Of a stretch of 64,000 bases of DNA, positions 1-8,671 are shown one piece after another. Location of the stretch: positions 1 to 64,000 of the forward strand of contig DATMER010000095.1 of the NCBI GenBank assembly GCA_035556715.1. Direction: 5' to 3'. Within the stretch, counting starts at the first letter, position 1; every line of letters starts with the position of its first letter. Both the position numbers and the translations under genes were made by a program. The DNA comes from DATMER01 sp035556715 (lineage in GTDB: Bacteria; Acidobacteriota; Thermoanaerobaculia; Multivoradales; UBA5704). Below the pieces are notes generated by a model that worked only from the letters and a program-made list of their open reading frames with translations, did no database searches and was not told the DNA's origin.

Positions 1-818
1 TCTTCGCGGGCCAACAACTCGATCACCCTCGGCTCCACGGGCTTGGAATCGTCTTCCTGATGGCGCGCGTAGATGCGGAGCGATCCGCCGTGGGTGGGCA
101 GCTCTTCCACGTCGAAGACGGCCAGGCCATGGGCGGCGAAAACCTTTCGCGCGGCAAGGAACGAGAAGTAGGAGTAGTGCTCGTGATAGATGGTGTCGAA
201 CTGGTCTTCGTCCATCAACCGGAGGAGGTGGGGGAATTCCATGGTGAGCACGCCGCGGGGAGCGAGGACGATCTTCAGGCCCGCTACGAAATCGTTCAGG
301 TCCGGCACATGGGCGAGCACGTTGTTGCCCACCAGCAGGTCGGCCTGGGCGGGCAGCTCGCGAGCGGTCTCGGTGCCGAAGAAGCTGACCAGTGTGGGGA
401 TCCCCGCCGCCTGCGCCGCCTCGGCCACGTTGCGCGCGGGCTCGATGCCCTGCACGGGAATCCCCGAGTCATGGAACCAGCGCAGCAGGTAGCCGTCGTT
501 GCTCGCGACCTCGATCACCCGGTGCTCGGAGCCGAGGCCGAAGCGCTCGATCATGGCCTCGGCGTAGAGGCGGGCGTGGCGGAGCCAGCTTTCCGAGTAG
601 GAGGAGAAGTAGGCGTAGTCGCTGAAGATCGCGTCGGGCCGCTCTTCTTCGGGGAGCTGGACGAGGAAGCACTCGCCGCAGACATAGACGCAGAGCGGAT
701 AGAACGGCTCGGGCCGGCGCAGATCTCCCGGCTCCAGGTAGGAATTCGCGAGCGGCTGGGCCCCGAGGTCCACAAAGACGTGCCGCAGCAGCGCGCCGCA
801 GAAGCGGCAAGGGATCAC
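1..818 (-). CDS. NDP-sugar C-methyltransferase, class I SAM-dependent (3' end cut by window edge)
   Basis: Probably transfers a methyl group from S-adenosylmethionine to a carbon of an NDP-deoxysugar. About 272 codons are visible and the stop lies beyond the left edge. The N-terminus carries a zinc-site pattern (Cys4, Cys7, then Cys43/47/50), as in TylC3-type enzymes. The SAM-binding loop is VIEVASNDGYLL near residues 101-112, followed by NNVLAHVPDLNDF near 165-177 and the conserved FDTIYHEHYSYF near 207-218. The GTG start overlaps the rfbF stop as GTGA, which implies translational coupling. A CDP-glucose synthase followed by a C-methyltransferase suggests a branched or deoxy sugar for a surface glycan. 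Family assignment is strong; the exact sugar is inferred. Confidence 0.88.
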   Translation of the reverse strand, partial: MIPCRFCGALLRHVFVDLGAQPLANSYLEPGDLRRPEPFYPLCVYVCGECFLVQLPEEERPDAIFSDYAYFSSYSESWLRHARLYAEAMIERFGLGSEHRVIEVASNDGYLLRWFHDSGIPVQGIEPARNVAEAAQAAGIPTLVSFFGTETARELPAQADLLVGNNVLAHVPDLNDFVAGLKIVLAPRGVLTMEFPHLLRLMDEDQFDTIYHEHYSYFSFLAARKVFAAHGLAVFDVEELPTHGGSLRIYARHQEDDSKPVEPRVIELLARE

Positions 819-1612
819 CAGATCTTCCAGGGTGTCTCCCCTTGCTTCCAGAGATTGTTCAGGTGCAGGTAGTCGCGGTAGGTGTCCATGGGGTGCCAGA
901 AGCCCTCGTGCAGGTAGACGGAGAGCTGGCCGTCCCGCGCCAGCTTCCGGAGCGGCTGCTGCTCCAGGAAGAGCTGCGGGTCGTCGTCCAGGTAGTCGAA
1001 CACTTCGCGCTGGAACACGAAGAAGCCGCCGCTCACCACGCCTTCCGCGGCCGGTTTCTCGGCGAACTCCACCACTTGACTGCCGTTCACGTGCATCTCG
1101 CCGTAGCGCGAGGTCGGGTGGACGCCGGTGACCGTGGCGATCCGGCCCTGGGACCAGTGGAAGTCGAGCAGAGCGTCGATGTCCACGTTGCCGACCGCGT
1201 CGCCGTAGGTGAAGCAGAAGGTCGGAGCGTCCACGTAGTTGCGCACGAGCCAGAGGCGCGCGCCGGTGGCCGTGTCCGGTCCGGTCTCGGCGCAGGTCAC
1301 CTGCCAGGGCTCGTAGCCGTCCCGGTTGTGGAGCTCGACCGGCCGCGAGCCGTCCATGGAGACGGTGAAGTCGCAGTGCATCTCCCGGTAGCGGAGGAAG
1401 TACTGCTTGATCTCCCACCCCTTGTAGCCGAGGCAGAGCACGAAGCGGTCGAGCCCGAAGGCGCCGTAGATCTTCATGATGTGCCAGAGGATCGGCCGCG
1501 TGCCGATCTCCACCATCGGCTTGGGCCGGTACTCGGTCTCCTCGCGCAGCCGGGTCCCCTGGCCGCCGCAGAGGATCACTACCGGCATGTCGCGCTTCTG
1601 GGGCCTCGTCAT
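815..1612 (-). CDS. rfbF: Glucose-1-phosphate cytidylyltransferase
   Basis: Makes CDP-glucose from CTP and glucose-1-phosphate in the cytoplasm, the entry step to CDP-3,6-dideoxyhexoses and related sugars. The 265-residue length is typical. The N-terminal nucleotidyltransferase signature GGQGTRLREETEYRPKPMVE starts near residue 16, and the metal-site segment CFTYGDAVGNVDID lies mid-protein. ATG is used. The gene sits 31 bp after the phosphatase-superfamily gene and overlaps the downstream methyltransferase by 4 bp. CDP-glucose 4,6-dehydratase is not in view and may lie beyond the left edge. Confidence 0.93.
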   Translation of the reverse strand: MTRPQKRDMPVVILCGGQGTRLREETEYRPKPMVEIGTRPILWHIMKIYGAFGLDRFVLCLGYKGWEIKQYFLRYREMHCDFTVSMDGSRPVELHNRDGYEPWQVTCAETGPDTATGARLWLVRNYVDAPTFCFTYGDAVGNVDIDALLDFHWSQGRIATVTGVHPTSRYGEMHVNGSQVVEFAEKPAAEGVVSGGFFVFQREVFDYLDDDPQLFLEQQPLRKLARDGQLSVYLHEGFWHPMDTYRDYLHLNNLWKQGETPWKIW

Positions 1613-1643
1613 CTCTTCTCCTTCGGGGGAGGGATTGTACTGC

Positions 1644-3422
1644 TTACAGATACCCCAGCGCTTCGAGCTTCTTGAGCTCCTCGTCGTTCATCCCGCTCTC
1701 CCTCCTCCCCTGAGGGAGCCCCTTCGCCGGTCCGAGGGTCTCGTAGGTCGGGATGGTGCGCACCGGATGCTGCCGCACGAACTCCGGGTTGAGCGCGTCC
1801 AGCAGGACCTTTCCCGCCGCATCCTCCGGCACGGGCAGGCCGAGCAGGTAGAGCATCGTCGGGTAGAGGTCGAGGATGTGCGCCGATTTGATCACGTAAC
1901 CGGGCTTCACCGGGCCTCCTCGCATCAGGAGGATGCCGGGCGGGCCGTGGCGGTGTTGCGTGTAGAAGTCCTGATGGAGGATCGTCGGGGCATGGCCGTG
2001 GTCCGAGGCCACGATCAGCACGGTGTTCGGCTCCAACTCTCCCTGGAGCTTGCCGAGGAAGGCATCGAATCCCCGGTGCAGGGCGGGGATGCGGTCCCCC
2101 TTCTCCCGGGCCTCCTCTTCGTCGACCCCCAGGAAGTACTGCGGCTGGTACCACTTCCAGAACAGGTGCTGGACCGTGTCGGGCTCGTGAGTGTAGACGT
2201 TGAGCAGCTTCGGCTGCGGTCTCTCGCTCAGGAGCCGGAGCGTCACGGCCGACTGCCACTCGAAGTCGGGCAGGGAAAGCAGGGGACGCAGCTCGCGGAA
2301 GAGACTCGACGGCTGAGCGAACAGCTCCACCGCCTCCTTGTTCTTGCCGCCGGGCGCCTGGGCGTAGCCGTCGAGGCCGTAGGAGAGGACCCAGCTCTCC
2401 GGCTTCGAGGGGACGATCGCCGGGAATGAGTAGAAATAGCCGTCCACGATCCCGATCGTCATGCCCGCGTGGTCGGCGACTTCCCAGATGGGCAGGGCGT
2501 GGACCGAGTACCGGTTGATCATCTTCTGCCGCGCCATCCCGGGCTTGGACAGGATCCCCGCCAGCTCCTTGAAGAAGGTCCGGTGGACGGGGAAGAGCCC
2601 TTCGGAGCCCATGCCGGGCAGCTCGATGCGGTAGAAGTCGAGCACGCCGTGCCGGTCGGGCAGGGCGCCGGTATACAGGGAGGTCCAGATCACCGCGGAG
2701 TTCGAGTCCGGGAAGGTGGCGAGGCTGGCGGTCGAGCCGCCCTTCATCATCCCGGCGAACGCCGGCAGCTCTCCGCGGTCGATCATGGGGCGGAGGACCT
2801 GCCAGTCGGCGCCGTCCAGTCCGACTAGGGCGACCTTGAGCCCGGTCTCCTCGACAGGGATCTCCGGCGGCGGATTCGCCGCCGCCTGCATGTTCCAGGG
2901 TCTTCCGGCCCAGAGCGGGGCCGCGGCGTGGATCACCAATCCGAGGAGGAAGGCGGCCACAGCGATCCGGGGGAGCCATCCGCGGCGCCAGATCCCCAGG
3001 AGGAGCCGGAACAGCAGCCAGGAGGCGACCGCCACGGCCAGGCCGATGAGCGCGACGAGCACGGCTACGAAGGCGACCATGCCTCCCGCTCCGGAGAGCC
3101 GGCCGAACGGGTACTGGTCGTAAGTCAGGCCATAGAGCCAGAACAGCTCCCAGAAGCCCAGGTTGAAGACGAGCAGGCCGATCCACACCCCGTGCTCGAT
3201 CGGGTCTTTCCTCCGCAAGCGGGCCAGCACATACCCCAGGAGGAAGGTCGCGACCGCTCCCAGCCCATAGAGCAGGGCGAAGATCAGCCAGGTCACCAGG
3301 GCATCGCGGGTCGAGCCCAGACGGTTGTGCAGGACGTGGATCAGCGACAGGACGAGCCCGTACACGATCGATCCGTAGAGGAAGCCGCCGAGGCAGACGG
3401 CTCGCAGGGGGCTGGGTCTCAT
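1644..3422 (-). CDS. Membrane-anchored alkaline phosphatase-superfamily (type I phosphodiesterase-like) protein
   Basis: A 592-residue protein with an N-terminal membrane part of about five hydrophobic segments (residues ~10-175), then an alkaline-phosphatase-fold domain. Metal-site motifs are visible: VGLDGADWQVLRP near 195, the nucleophile region SNSAVIWTSLYTG near 240, SDHGHAPTI near 470 and HRHGPPGILLMRGG shortly after. It ends in LEALGYL, a tail often seen on phosphodiesterase- and sulfatase-like proteins of this superfamily. Substrate is unknown. Co-directional spacing with the regulator upstream and rfbF downstream suggests modification or remodelling of an envelope phospho- or glycoconjugate. 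Confidence 0.82.
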   Translation of the reverse strand: MRPSPLRAVCLGGFLYGSIVYGLVLSLIHVLHNRLGSTRDALVTWLIFALLYGLGAVATFLLGYVLARLRRKDPIEHGVWIGLLVFNLGFWELFWLYGLTYDQYPFGRLSGAGGMVAFVAVLVALIGLAVAVASWLLFRLLLGIWRRGWLPRIAVAAFLLGLVIHAAAPLWAGRPWNMQAAANPPPEIPVEETGLKVALVGLDGADWQVLRPMIDRGELPAFAGMMKGGSTASLATFPDSNSAVIWTSLYTGALPDRHGVLDFYRIELPGMGSEGLFPVHRTFFKELAGILSKPGMARQKMINRYSVHALPIWEVADHAGMTIGIVDGYFYSFPAIVPSKPESWVLSYGLDGYAQAPGGKNKEAVELFAQPSSLFRELRPLLSLPDFEWQSAVTLRLLSERPQPKLLNVYTHEPDTVQHLFWKWYQPQYFLGVDEEEAREKGDRIPALHRGFDAFLGKLQGELEPNTVLIVASDHGHAPTILHQDFYTQHRHGPPGILLMRGGPVKPGYVIKSAHILDLYPTMLYLLGLPVPEDAAGKVLLDALNPEFVRQHPVRTIPTYETLGPAKGLPQGRRESGMNDEELKKLEALGYL

Positions 3423-3462
3423 GCGGCGCGGAAGCTAACAGATGGATCGAGGGCGGACAACC

Positions 3463-5040
3463 CTACTCCATGAGGCGGTGGTACTCGCGGGTGGTCTGCG
3501 GCGAGGGAGCGACCCCGAGCTCTTCGAGCAGCAGGTTGGAGAGCCGGTCGTACTGGCGGCGCACCAGGTCGCGGCGGCCCTGGCTGGCGTAGAGCCGCAT
3601 CACCGCCAGGTGGACCCGCTCCTGGAGAGGGTCTTCCAGCAGCACCGAGCGGTAGGCATCCATGGCCTGCTCAGGCTTTTCCAGCTTCAGGTAGAGGTCG
3701 CCGAGCTGGGATAACAGCTTCTGGTAGTGCCTCTGGTACTCCTCCCGGCGGTCGGTGACCCAGGCCTCGTAATGTCCCTGGAGGAAGGGGCCGCGGTACA
3801 GGTGCCAGGCGCTCTCCCAGGCCTCGGCCGCTCCGGCGAGGTCCTCGCGCTCCAGGCGCGTGTTGCCCTCCTCCCTCCAGCGCTCGAACTCCAGGGCGTC
3901 GATCTCCCAGATGATGTCGGGATTCAGCCGGTAGACCCCCTTGCGGAAGAGCAGGGGCTGCGCCTCGTCCTTGCGCCCTGCCTCCAGGGCGCGGCGCAGG
4001 TGGCTCAGCGTGGGGTGGAAGTTGCGGTCGATGGTGCGCTCCCCCTCGGTGGGCCAGACCGCTTCCATCAGGTGCTCGCGGCCGGCCTCCAGGCCCGGGG
4101 AGGAGGCCAGGTAGGCCAGGACCTGGAACGAGCGGCGGAGACGGCAGTCGAGCTCGGTCTCGGTGCCGTTCGGGTCGCGGCGCTTGGCGATGGGGCTGCC
4201 CAGCAGACCGAGGAAGTAGACCGGAGCTCCGTCCTGTTGGACATGGACCACCGGAGCAGGCCTGGCTTCCGGCTTCTGACGGCCTTGTCTCCGGTCCCGC
4301 TCCCGCTCCAGGAACGCGGCGAGCAGGTTGGGCAGGCGGTCCCTCTCCTCCCCTTCTACCCAGAGCCCGCGGGCGTCGATAGCCTTCCAGCCAGGCTCCT
4401 CGCCACCGTCGGGGCGGTGGAAGGAGATACCGTTCAGGAGCGGCCGCTGCTCCTCCGTAAACGTGTCCAGCACCTCGTGCCTCAGGAAGAAGCGGACCGG
4501 CGCGATCTCCAGGAGCCCTTCGGGATCGGCGCTCTCCAGCCCCAGTCCGCCGGTGGCCTCGATGGCGAGCCGAAGCGGGCGGTACCACCCGTCGCTGGCC
4601 ATCCAGAGCGTCCGGGCGGCTTCCGGCGAGGGGGTCTCGCCGGTGAGCAGGTGCCAGAGCGCAGCCACTTCGCCGGGGGTGAGCAGCATCTCCTGAGGCG
4701 GCAGGACCGAGAGGTCCAGAGAGGCTTCCTCCCAGCGGTGCCCGGCGGCAAAGACCAGGCGCTGCCCGGGCCGGAGCCAGCGCGCCGCCTCGGCCAGGCG
4801 CTCCCGGTCTCCTCCGAGGGCTACGAGCCAGCGCCCCTCCTCCACGGCCCGCCGCAGGGCGGTGCCGTCCTCGATCTCGCCCAGGCTCAGACCCCGCGCC
4901 CCGCGCCGTTCGAGGAGGGCCTGGAGAAGCGCCGACTTGCCGCTGCCGGGCCAGCCCCAGACCTGCGCGAGCGGCGTCTCCAGCGACTCGATGCGGCGAA
5001 GGAGGCGGTCCTGGTGAGGGAGGATGTACGACGTGTCCAT
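3463..5040 (-). CDS. STAND-like ATPase / BTAD-domain transcriptional regulator
   Basis: A 525-residue cytoplasmic regulator. A P-loop, GWPGSGKSALLQ, lies near residues 29-40, followed by an AAA/STAND-like region to about 250. A winged-helix segment with FQVLAYLASSPG and HLMEAVWP occupies about 305-370. The C-terminus is a TPR-like bacterial transcriptional activator domain (RRDLVRRQYDRLSNLLLEEL, then ELGVAPSPQT). This resembles SARP/AfsR-type regulators, but with the ATPase before rather than after the DNA-binding domain. It lies 40 bp downstream of an ECF-type sigma gene and 40 bp upstream of the phosphatase gene, so it probably controls this sugar/envelope operon. The ligand is unknown. Confidence 0.78.
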   Translation of the reverse strand: MDTSYILPHQDRLLRRIESLETPLAQVWGWPGSGKSALLQALLERRGARGLSLGEIEDGTALRRAVEEGRWLVALGGDRERLAEAARWLRPGQRLVFAAGHRWEEASLDLSVLPPQEMLLTPGEVAALWHLLTGETPSPEAARTLWMASDGWYRPLRLAIEATGGLGLESADPEGLLEIAPVRFFLRHEVLDTFTEEQRPLLNGISFHRPDGGEEPGWKAIDARGLWVEGEERDRLPNLLAAFLERERDRRQGRQKPEARPAPVVHVQQDGAPVYFLGLLGSPIAKRRDPNGTETELDCRLRRSFQVLAYLASSPGLEAGREHLMEAVWPTEGERTIDRNFHPTLSHLRRALEAGRKDEAQPLLFRKGVYRLNPDIIWEIDALEFERWREEGNTRLEREDLAGAAEAWESAWHLYRGPFLQGHYEAWVTDRREEYQRHYQKLLSQLGDLYLKLEKPEQAMDAYRSVLLEDPLQERVHLAVMRLYASQGRRDLVRRQYDRLSNLLLEELGVAPSPQTTREYHRLME

Positions 5041-5080
5041 TCGGGATTCACTGCAAGCCCCGCGGACCCGTGCGGGACGT

Positions 5081-5641
5081 CTAACTATGCTCGAACGCCC
5101 TCAGGGCGTCTTCGGGCTCTTCGATGGTCAGCCCGGCCGCCAGGAGCTCGCGGCTCAGCGCCGCGAGGCAGCGGTTGGTGATCTTGCCGATGCTCGACGC
5201 CCGGTAGCCCAGCCTCCGCGCCACCTCGGGCGGCTCGAAGCCCAGCCGGAAGCGGAGGCGCAGCAGGGAACGGCAGCGCGAAGGGAGCCGGCCCAGCAGG
5301 ATCTCGAGGTCGCAGAGGAGATCGCTCCTCTCCTGGCTCGGCGCGACCGGCTCCGAAAGCCACTCCAGGACCGTGGAGTCTACAGCAGAGTAGATCCGGC
5401 GCCGGTTGTTGCGCCAGTACATCAGGCAGTGCCGCTTCAACGTGCCCATCAGCCAGCACTCGGGGTCGCGCACGCGGTCCCACTGGTAGAGCAGCGCCAG
5501 CAGGGCCTGCTGCAGGACGTCCTCGGCATCCTCGGGGGGAATGCGATACGACCCCAGGAGGCGCTTGAGCCGGGGCTCCAACCGCCTCAGGAAATCGTCG
5601 AACGAAGCCGAGGTTTCAGTCGTGTGATCCGGGGTTGCCAT
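5081..5641 (-). CDS. ECF-type RNA polymerase sigma factor
   Basis: A 186-residue sigma-70-family protein. Region 2 is recognisable from PPEDAEDVLQQALLALLYQW and ECWLMGTLKRHCLMYWRNNR; region 4 from RLPSRCRSLLRLRFRLG and the helix-turn-helix PPEVARRLGYRASSIGKI. The ATG at 5641 is preferred over an in-frame TTG 12 bp upstream; neither has a clear Shine-Dalgarno sequence. It heads the run of minus-strand genes down to the sugar methyltransferase. No zf-HC2 anti-sigma gene is adjacent; the next gene is the BTAD ATPase, which may be its functional partner. Confidence 0.85.
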   Translation of the reverse strand: MATPDHTTETSASFDDFLRRLEPRLKRLLGSYRIPPEDAEDVLQQALLALLYQWDRVRDPECWLMGTLKRHCLMYWRNNRRRIYSAVDSTVLEWLSEPVAPSQERSDLLCDLEILLGRLPSRCRSLLRLRFRLGFEPPEVARRLGYRASSIGKITNRCLAALSRELLAAGLTIEEPEDALRAFEHS

Positions 5642-5768
5642 ATGACGACCCAAAAAAAGCTTGTGGCTAAAGGCAAGTTAACACCTTTCTGAAGGGCTTG
5701 TCCAGCCTATAGCTCAACCCGATCACGCTTGAACGTGCCGGAAGAGGAAAAGAGACGACAGGAAGGGA
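5642..5768. other. Intergenic gap, possible promoter of the sigma/BTAD operon
   Basis: This 127 bp stretch separates the stop of the uracil-DNA glycosylase gene from the sigma factor start, and both genes read leftward. On the minus strand a possible promoter pair TTCAAG and TATAGG with a 16-bp spacer lies near 5715-5735, but the match is weak. A run of seven T precedes the sigma gene. No coding region is seen. Confidence 0.3.
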
Positions 5769-6461
5769 TCAGGTCCGCAGCTCGCGGAGGCGGTCGCGCA
5801 CCTGCTGCATGTCTTCCCAGGTCGGGCGTTTGAGGCCCTGGTTCCGCAGCAGGGCGGCGGGATGGTAGGTGACCATGGTGGGGATGCCCCGCACCCGGTA
5901 CCACTGGCCGCGCATCTGGCCGATGGGGCTGTCGTTGCCGAGCAGCGCCTGGGCGGCGATGCGCCCGAGAGCCACGATCACCTTGGGCTGGATCAGCTCG
6001 ATCTGCCGCTCCAGGTGTCCGCGGCAGGCCGCGACCTCGTCGGGCTGGGGATCGCGGTTGCCCGGCGGCCGGCACTTCAGGATGTTGGCGATGTAGATGT
6101 CCTCGCGCCGCATCTCGATCGCCCCGATGATCTTGGTCAGCAGCTCGCCCGCGGCGCCCACGAACGGCAGGCCCTGCCGGTCCTCCTCGGCCCCCGGAGC
6201 CTCGCCGATGAGCATCAGGTCGGCGGCGGGGTTCCCGGCCCCGAACACGACCTTCTGGCGGCCCTGGGCCAGGCGGCAGCGGGTGCAGGCCTCTGCGGCC
6301 TCTCGCAAAGCAGCCAGCTCGCCGGAGTCAGGAGCGACCGACTCTTCGACAACCATGGGTGCTGCCCCGCTCCGTGCGGGGCGCACATAGACATCGGAGT
6401 ACCCGATGTCCTTCAGATACGAGAGGATCTCAGCGAGGGCGGGCTGCAGGAGTGTGCTCAC
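5769..6461 (-). CDS. Type 4 uracil-DNA glycosylase (4Fe-4S)
   Basis: Removes uracil from DNA in base-excision repair. The 230-residue protein carries ACTRCRLAQGRQKVVFG (first Fe-S cysteines) near residues 57-73, the GEAPGAEEDRQGLPFVGAAG active-site block, ILKCRPPGNRDP with a further cysteine, and TYHPAALLRN near the end. The start is GTG at 6461, overlapping the 3' end of coaBC by 32 bp. It closes the long minus-strand housekeeping run. Family assignment is confident; about 30 extra N-terminal residues precede the conserved part. Confidence 0.93.
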   Translation of the reverse strand: MSTLLQPALAEILSYLKDIGYSDVYVRPARSGAAPMVVEESVAPDSGELAALREAAEACTRCRLAQGRQKVVFGAGNPAADLMLIGEAPGAEEDRQGLPFVGAAGELLTKIIGAIEMRREDIYIANILKCRPPGNRDPQPDEVAACRGHLERQIELIQPKVIVALGRIAAQALLGNDSPIGQMRGQWYRVRGIPTMVTYHPAALLRNQGLKRPTWEDMQQVRDRLRELRT

Positions 6462-7668
6462 GCTCGGCCAGTCTACCCGCGAAGAGGTCGAGAAGCGAGG
6501 CCGCGATCTCGGTCTTGGGGCGCCGGGAGAGGAACAGCGGCTCGCCGTCGGGCCGGAAGACCGTGACCTCGTTGGCGTCGCTGTCGAAGGCGATGTCGGG
6601 ACGGGAGACGTCGTTGGCCACCAGGAAGTCGGCCCGCTTGCGCTCCAGCTTGGCGCGGGCGTTCCGCTCCAGCTCGCCCGTCTCGGCCGCGAACCCGACG
6701 ATCACCGCGCCCGGAGCAACGTCCCGCAGACCGGACAGGATGTCGGGGTTCTCCTCCAGCTCGAGCGGAGGCGGAGGCCCATGCTCCTTCTTGATCTTGG
6801 AACCGGCGGGATGGCGGGGGCGGAAGTCCGCCACGGCTGCGGCCATGACCACCAGGTCGGCGGCCGGGGCATGCTCGCGGACCACGCCTTCCATCTCGCG
6901 GGCCGTGGTCACGTCCACCCGCCGGACCCTGGGAGGTGTGGCCAGGTGCACCGGTCCCGCCACGAGGACCACGCGGGCGCCGCGCCGCGCGGCCTCGGCG
7001 GCCAGCGCGAAGCCCATCCTGCCGCTCGACCGGTTGCCCAGGAAGCGCACCGGGTCGAGCGGCTCGAAGGTCGGCCCGGCGGTTACCACGACCAGGCGGC
7101 CGGCGAGAGGACCGGCGCCCGCCGCTCCTTCGATCGCGGCGGCGATCTCCTCGGGGTCGGACATCCGACCGATCCCCACCTCGCCCGAGGCGAGCGGCCC
7201 CTCGACCGGGCCGACGATCCAGACGCCCCGGCGGCGCAGCGTGTCCAGGTGCTCCTGGACCGCCGGCTTCTCCCACATGACGGAGTGCATGGCCGGGGCG
7301 GCCACGACAGGTCCGGCGAAAGCCAGGGCGGTGGTGGTCAGAAAATCGTCGGCGAGACCGAGGGCCAGGCGGGCGAGGACGTGGGCGGTGGCGGGTGCCA
7401 CGCAGAGCACCTCGGCCCAGGCTGCGGCGGTGATGTGAGCCTCTTCCCCGGTGCCCGTGGCAGTGAGGTACTCCTCCTGGTATACCGGACGGCCGGAGAG
7501 CACCTCCAGGGTCAGCGGAGACACGAAGGCCGTGGCGCTCCGGGTGAGCGCGCACCGCACCTCGTGACCTCGCGCCCGGAGCCCCCGCACCAGCTCAGCG
7601 GACTTGTAAGCCGCGATGCCGCCGCTGACTCCGAGCAATATTCGCAAGGGGCGCAGGGGGCGGCTCAT
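6430..7668 (-). CDS. coaBC: Bifunctional phosphopantothenoylcysteine decarboxylase / phosphopantothenate-cysteine ligase
   Basis: Couples 4'-phosphopantothenate with cysteine and decarboxylates the product in coenzyme A synthesis. It is a 412-residue flavoprotein. The CoaC half begins LLGVSGGIAAYKSAELVRGL, with the active-site HITAAAWA and the loop APAMHSVMWEKPAVQ. The CoaB half starts near residue 190 with VVVTAGPTFEPLDPVRFLGN and RSSGRMG. I place the start at ATG 7668 because everything further upstream is unconserved and overlaps the rpoZ region in another frame. The PxMNxxMW motif reads PAMHSVMW; a His at this place also occurs in actinobacterial homologues, so activity is expected. Confidence 0.94.
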   Translation of the reverse strand: MSRPLRPLRILLGVSGGIAAYKSAELVRGLRARGHEVRCALTRSATAFVSPLTLEVLSGRPVYQEEYLTATGTGEEAHITAAAWAEVLCVAPATAHVLARLALGLADDFLTTTALAFAGPVVAAPAMHSVMWEKPAVQEHLDTLRRRGVWIVGPVEGPLASGEVGIGRMSDPEEIAAAIEGAAGAGPLAGRLVVVTAGPTFEPLDPVRFLGNRSSGRMGFALAAEAARRGARVVLVAGPVHLATPPRVRRVDVTTAREMEGVVREHAPAADLVVMAAAVADFRPRHPAGSKIKKEHGPPPPLELEENPDILSGLRDVAPGAVIVGFAAETGELERNARAKLERKRADFLVANDVSRPDIAFDSDANEVTVFRPDGEPLFLSRRPKTEIAASLLDLFAGRLAEREHTPAARPR

Positions 7669-7684
7669 GGGGATGGGATCGTTC

Positions 7685-7945
7685 TCAGTGCACCTCGGCG
7701 GGCTCGGGCTGCTCTGCGCCCTCGGCACCCTCGGCGCCCGCCGCCAACGGCTGCTCGGGCTGCGGCGGCGGACCGTAGCCCCACTCCACCAGGCTGCGGT
7801 CGACCTCCTCCATCGCAACCCGGGTGGGCTTGCGCTTGCCGGACTCGACCTTGGCGCGGGCGCCCTTCATGAGCTGCTCGGCGCGATGTGCCGCGACCAG
7901 GACGCGGCGGAACTTGCTATCGATGGCAGGGCCCTTGTTCTCCAT
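7685..7945 (-). CDS. rpoZ: RNA polymerase omega subunit
   Basis: Small RNA polymerase subunit of 86 residues. The conserved core is SKFRRVLVAAHRAEQLMKGA, with a downstream acidic, proline/alanine-rich tail. ATG 7945 has the Shine-Dalgarno AAGGAGA about 10 bases upstream; a longer in-frame extension is the antisense of nothing conserved and is rejected. Position between gmk and coaBC is the order found in many bacteria and supports the call despite the short, variable sequence. Confidence 0.88.
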   Translation of the reverse strand: MENKGPAIDSKFRRVLVAAHRAEQLMKGARAKVESGKRKPTRVAMEEVDRSLVEWGYGPPPQPEQPLAAGAEGAEGAEQPEPAEVH

Positions 7946-8000
7946 CTTTCGTAAACTCTCCTTGGCGGTGTCCCGGAAGGCGGGCCGCCCGGTTGCAAAG

Positions 8001-8660
8001 CTAGGCCGGGGTTGAGCCCCGTTGCTGGAAATCGTTGAGGATCTCTCGAACGCGGCCGAGCATCCGCTCCTGCCGGTGACGCTTCTCCAGGATGATGGCG
8101 GCAAGCACACTACTCGCCCTCTGGACATCATCATTGATGATAACATACCGATACCGATCGTAACGAGACATCTCCGAGAGGGCCACCGCCAGCCGGCGGG
8201 CGATCGCCTGCGGATCGTCCAGGCCACGACGCCTGAGCCGCTTCTCCAGGTCCTGGAAGCTGGGCGGCATGACGAAGATGCTGTGTGCCTCGGGATGGCG
8301 CCCCATGACCCGCTCCGCCCCCTGAACGTCGATGTCCAGGAGGACGTCGATCCCCTCCTCCAGCCGCGGGAAGACCTCGTCCTTGGCGGTGCCGTAGAAG
8401 TTGCCGTGGACCTGGGCCCACTCCAGGAAACGGTGGGCGTCGATCATCTCGAGGAACGTGGCATGGTCGACGAAGTGGTAGTCCCTGCCTTCGACTTCGC
8501 CCTGGCGCGGATCGCGGGTCGTGTAGCTGACCGAGAAAGCCAGCCCGCCGAGCGCCCCCGCGATACCGCCCTGCATCAGGCTGTTGATGAGCGTCGTCTT
8601 GCCCGCCCCGGACGGAGCGGACAGGATGAACAGCTCGCCATGTGGAGTCGGATCGCTCAA
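8001..8660 (-). CDS. gmk: Guanylate kinase
   Basis: Phosphorylates GMP to GDP. The 219-residue product has the P-loop LSAPSGAGKTTLINSLM near residues 15-31, the GMP-binding SVSYTTRDPRQGEVEGRDYH, and the lid/arginine region EKRLRRRGLDDPQAIARRL. No ATG lies in frame near the conserved N-terminus. A TTG at 8660, 11 bp after the yicC stop, gives LSDPTPHGELFILSAPSG and is the best start. The gene continues the yicC-gmk-rpoZ-coaBC order. Confidence 0.95.
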   Translation of the reverse strand: MSDPTPHGELFILSAPSGAGKTTLINSLMQGGIAGALGGLAFSVSYTTRDPRQGEVEGRDYHFVDHATFLEMIDAHRFLEWAQVHGNFYGTAKDEVFPRLEEGIDVLLDIDVQGAERVMGRHPEAHSIFVMPPSFQDLEKRLRRRGLDDPQAIARRLAVALSEMSRYDRYRYVIINDDVQRASSVLAAIILEKRHRQERMLGRVREILNDFQQRGSTPA

Positions 8661-8671
8661 GCCGGGTGATT

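Noticed and set aside
6430..7668. Inactive CoaC because PxMNxxMW reads PAMHSVMW
   Set aside because: A His at this position also occurs in homologues presumed active, for example in actinobacteria, so it is not evidence of decay.
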